Assembly: GCA_020445565.1 (NCBI GenBank)
Contig: JAGRGI010000096.1
Location: forward strand, 1 to 64,000
Length of the DNA: 64,000 nucleotides
Direction of reading: 5' to 3'
Origin: Chromatiales bacterium
Lineage (GTDB): Bacteria > Pseudomonadota > Gammaproteobacteria > JAGRCI01
The notes below the pieces were generated by a model, which was not told where the DNA came from, searched no databases, and saw only the letters and a program-made list of their open reading frames with translations. The stretch's first letter is position 1; the number at the start of each line of letters is the position of its first letter. Positions 61,227 to 64,000 of the stretch are shown one piece after another. Made by a program: the position numbers and the translations under genes.

Positions 61227-64000
61227 ATGAAAAGCCAGAACATGTTAAATCACCTGCGGTACGGACTACTCGGTGCCTGTTGTGCGTTGTCGGCTCACAA
61301 TGCCGGCGCGGACGATCTCAATCTTTCGACCCTGCCCCTGTTTCTCGTCAGCAGCGGCGAAATCGTACCCAATGTGGTCATGTCGCTGGCGTACGAACAA
61401 ATCCTGTTTAACAACCTGGGAAATGTGACAACCCACAGGGATTTCCGGCAGTTTGAGATCATTACCAAGAAACCCGCCGTCAACAAGATTGCCCACAACT
61501 CCGCCCACACGACCGGAACGCAGATCCAGGATGTTGTGCTGGTTCTTCCTCCCTTGGCCAAATCCGATCTGGAGCGGACAACGGTGCAAGTTGGCAACCA
61601 GAACTTGCCCGCATACGAAATCTATCGGGGAATTCCGGGGGCCGAGGATGAGGATGGCGTGGAGAGCACGACAAAATCCTGTCAGCAGTATTACGACGAT
61701 GATCCTTTCCCGGACGTCTGCTATCCGATCAGCGCGACCACCAGCAACCCCCGGTCGATCGAGCATCTTTTTCATTTGTCTTTCACCGACGTATACGATC
61801 GCAGCAAAATCGCTCTTCTGGACGCGAACCCACAGTATTTTTCCGCCGATCTGAATTTGTTGGCTTACGATCCCGGGCGCACGGGCGAGACTCGCTATCT
61901 ACCATGGCTGGATGCCTCGGACCTGGGCATTACAGATGATCCGACCACCGCCGACGTTAACGAGGCGTTCGAATTTCCAGAAGCGGACCCCACCAATCTC
62001 AAAAACAACCCCATACAACGGCTCGGCGACACCTTCATCTCCGTCCATACGGTTCAGCCTAAGAACATGGCGGCGCTGTTTGGCTATGACGTGGCGGGAA
62101 ATCCTTATCCAAACCCTGGGCAATCCGCCATTGCGATTTTGAAACGGTACAATCGCCACATTCGCCTTCTCTATTGGACAGGTTGGATCGATTTGGCTAC
62201 CGATGCAGATCTTGCATTGGGCGGATTCAGAAGGGATGGGGATAATATTGAGCTAATCAATATCAATAACGGCGGGAACGCCAACAACGGCAATGGCAAT
62301 GGCAACAACGCAAGCGGCGCACTGAGTCTGACCACCGCACTGTCGGACGAAGAACTCGACGAAATGGCCTACTACACCTACACCGTATTGGATGAGGCAG
62401 TGGCGACCGATGGTACCGACGCGGCCGTACGACCCCGGGCCTTTTATCCAAAGATGATCGAGACAGGCGAATTGCAAAATTTCGCCAACTGGTTCCAATA
62501 CCATCGGCGTCTGCAATTCGTCATGAAGGATGTTGTCAGCCGCGCGCTGGCGGCTGCGCCAAACTATCGCTTCGGGCTGTTTTCCGGTACGGCCAAGGTT
62601 GAGGGGGTACCGACCGAAACTGATGCGCCGGAGGGTTTCGCAAATCTGGACGCTTATCTGGAAAAGAAGAAAAAGGATTTGATCGCCAAGATACTGACGA
62701 CGGATCTGAGCTACCTGCCGGGTACGACGAATGAGGGCGGCTTGATTGCAACCCAGGGAGACGTCTACCGAACCATCAATGCGGTGGGCGAATACTACGA
62801 TACCACGGGAGATGATGCGCCGATCCGTGAAAGCTGCCAGCCCAACTTCAGCGTGGTGACCTCATTGGTGACGGACTACCAAAGGACTGCGGTCTCGACG
62901 GGCGATGCCTATCTCGGTTTGAACAGCGCCTTTCCGGCCGTGACACAAAACAAGCGGGACGGTGACATCCTGCCCTTCGTTTCGGCGGCCGACCTGGGGT
63001 ATTACTACTACCATCACAAGGACTATTACGCGAACCGGCCCTCGCTGCCCAGAGGCCGGGTGCTGATCAACGAGTTCGATACCAATTCCAACCTGCACGT
63101 CAATCTGGCGGCCATCAGTCTCGGTGGCGAATCGGAGCTCAAGGCCCTGGATACCGATTCCGACGGCTTTCCGAATCCGACCAATAACGTCGTCTTCGAT
63201 GAGGGTGCCGCCTGGGAAAGTCCGACGGACGGCAACGATAGGGCATTCTCGAACGCGGACGATCTCTGGCACGCCGCTTACAACGCGCGCGGCGCCTACG
63301 CCGACGCACTGAACTACCAGGACGCCATCGCCGGTCTCACCAATGCCCTTGGAAAGATCGCCAGCCGCGCCGCGTCTGCGGTTTCGGTGGCGCAGGCCAG
63401 TACCACCCTGCAATCGAACTCCCTGGTCTATCAGGCGCGCTTCAACAGCGGCGACAGGGCCGGCCAGCTTCGGGCCATCTGTATCGACAGTGACGGCAAT
63501 CTGCAGACCTATGAAAACTCGCAATGCGCGACGCCGGGCAACGATGGCGTGATCGAGCCGGTATGGGAGGCCGGCTGTTCGATCTCCGGGCAAACCCTGG
63601 ATGTGGACACCAATCTTTGCGAAGGCACGCGCAGCACCACGGCCCATAGCGACCGCAAAATCATCAGTTTCAAACCGGCCAGCAACGGCGGTGCCGGTAT
63701 TGCCTTTGCCGGGGCCAATCTCTCGGCGGAACAGGTCAAGGCGGTTGAAAACGGTGCCACCGCCGCCGAAACGGATGCGGGCAGTGTGCTCAGCCGGCGA
63801 ATGGATTATCTGCGTGGAAGCGCCGGTACGGCGCCGCTGGGTGAGGCGGATGCCATCGGGCTCGGTGCCTCCGGCGGCGTGTTTCGGCACCGTACGTCGC
63901 TGATGGGCGATGTGGTCAATTCCCGTCCGTTGCTGGTTGGTCCGCCGGCCAGAATCTACCCGGATAGTTTCGTTCCCAGCGACGGGTCGACGACTTATGC
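61227..64000 (+). CDS. pilY1: PilY1-type type IV pilus assembly/adhesin protein, 3' end missing
   Basis: The frame from ATG 61227 stays open to the window edge (924 codons). A signal peptide (MKSQNMLNHLRYGLLGACCALSAHNAGA) precedes the PilY1-like opening STLPLFLVSSGEIVPNVVMSL. The usual family blocks follow: NLLAYDPGRTGETRYLPW, ELQNFANWFQYHRRLQFVMKD, YRFGLFSG, and RTSLMGDVVNSRPLLVGPPARIYPD, the entry to the C-terminal beta-propeller. The vWA-type DxSGSM metal site normally found after PNV is absent. A G/N-rich linker lies at about residues 342-365. It ends the fimT-pilV-pilW-pilX-pilY1 operon. Confidence 0.92.
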   Translation, partial: MKSQNMLNHLRYGLLGACCALSAHNAGADDLNLSTLPLFLVSSGEIVPNVVMSLAYEQILFNNLGNVTTHRDFRQFEIITKKPAVNKIAHNSAHTTGTQIQDVVLVLPPLAKSDLERTTVQVGNQNLPAYEIYRGIPGAEDEDGVESTTKSCQQYYDDDPFPDVCYPISATTSNPRSIEHLFHLSFTDVYDRSKIALLDANPQYFSADLNLLAYDPGRTGETRYLPWLDASDLGITDDPTTADVNEAFEFPEADPTNLKNNPIQRLGDTFISVHTVQPKNMAALFGYDVAGNPYPNPGQSAIAILKRYNRHIRLLYWTGWIDLATDADLALGGFRRDGDNIELININNGGNANNGNGNGNNASGALSLTTALSDEELDEMAYYTYTVLDEAVATDGTDAAVRPRAFYPKMIETGELQNFANWFQYHRRLQFVMKDVVSRALAAAPNYRFGLFSGTAKVEGVPTETDAPEGFANLDAYLEKKKKDLIAKILTTDLSYLPGTTNEGGLIATQGDVYRTINAVGEYYDTTGDDAPIRESCQPNFSVVTSLVTDYQRTAVSTGDAYLGLNSAFPAVTQNKRDGDILPFVSAADLGYYYYHHKDYYANRPSLPRGRVLINEFDTNSNLHVNLAAISLGGESELKALDTDSDGFPNPTNNVVFDEGAAWESPTDGNDRAFSNADDLWHAAYNARGAYADALNYQDAIAGLTNALGKIASRAASAVSVAQASTTLQSNSLVYQARFNSGDRAGQLRAICIDSDGNLQTYENSQCATPGNDGVIEPVWEAGCSISGQTLDVDTNLCEGTRSTTAHSDRKIISFKPASNGGAGIAFAGANLSAEQVKAVENGATAAETDAGSVLSRRMDYLRGSAGTAPLGEADAIGLGASGGVFRHRTSLMGDVVNSRPLLVGPPARIYPDSFVPSDGSTTY

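Overview
The window is GC-rich, densely coded bacterial chromosome. Gene families and gene order (ftsY-ftsE-ftsX-rpoH, rsmD-coaD next to an Alvin-type ferredoxin, hemC-hemD, a fimT-pilV-pilW-pilX-pilY1 cluster, rapA, tsaD, hemW) point to a gammaproteobacterium. An environmental Chromatiales-like lineage, possibly a sulfur oxidizer, fits the Alvin-type ferredoxin, the DUF302/KaiB/rhodanese genes and the PEP-CTERM protein, but the genus cannot be read from the sequence. No tRNA, rRNA, CRISPR array, phage or insertion sequence was recognised.

Layout. 1-9.8 kb: cell division and secretion operon ftsY-ftsE-ftsX running into rpoH (cut by the window edge), with a CIRCE operator lying on the rpoH promoter; then rsmD-coaD, ferredoxin, hemC-hemD, a gamma-glutamyltransferase-like enzyme, an HU-family protein, a membrane-anchored retropepsin-like protease and an MlaC-like protein. 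10-13.5 kb: a DUF6524 membrane protein, an M15 peptidase, a DegQ-like periplasmic protease and 720 bp without a convincing gene. 13.5-20.6 kb: a PEP-CTERM protein with a sigma-54 promoter, then a TonB receptor/YfiR/hybrid-kinase operon with a hairpin-rich region upstream. 20.6-29.6 kb: a Pat-type protein acetyltransferase divergent from a histone-deacetylase-like protein, a SUMF1-type protein and a two-gene RND efflux system. 29.6-39.9 kb: housekeeping and conserved unknowns (rapA, trhO, yaeQ, TraB family, FKBP, CNNM/CorC). 40-44 kb: a four-gene operon of ABC ATPase, FtsX-like permease, LolA-like carrier and outer-membrane barrel. 44-49 kb: a same-strand run of rhodanese lipoprotein, orphan solute-binding lipoprotein, histidine kinase, single-domain response regulator, KaiB, DUF302 protein and thioredoxin. 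49-58 kb: neuB, Sel1 protein, FlgO-type lipoproteins, pentapeptide protein, tsaD, pdxH, a haem-binding HAMP protein, hemW, a DnaA-box cluster next to an AT-rich stretch, DUF3135 and thiO. 58.5-64 kb: the minor-pilin operon ending in a pilY1 cut by the window edge.

The most promising unusual system is the KaiB-containing module at 44.1-48.9 kb. It has a transporter-type binding lipoprotein with no permease or ATPase, translationally coupled to a kinase and an output-less receiver, followed by KaiB without KaiA or KaiC. Other items worth following are the CIRCE-controlled rpoH promoter, the ABC/LolA-like/barrel operon, the acetyltransferase-deacetylase pair, the DnaA-box cluster, the sigma-54 promoter of the PEP-CTERM gene, and the nested stem-loop region at 20.47-20.61 kb.
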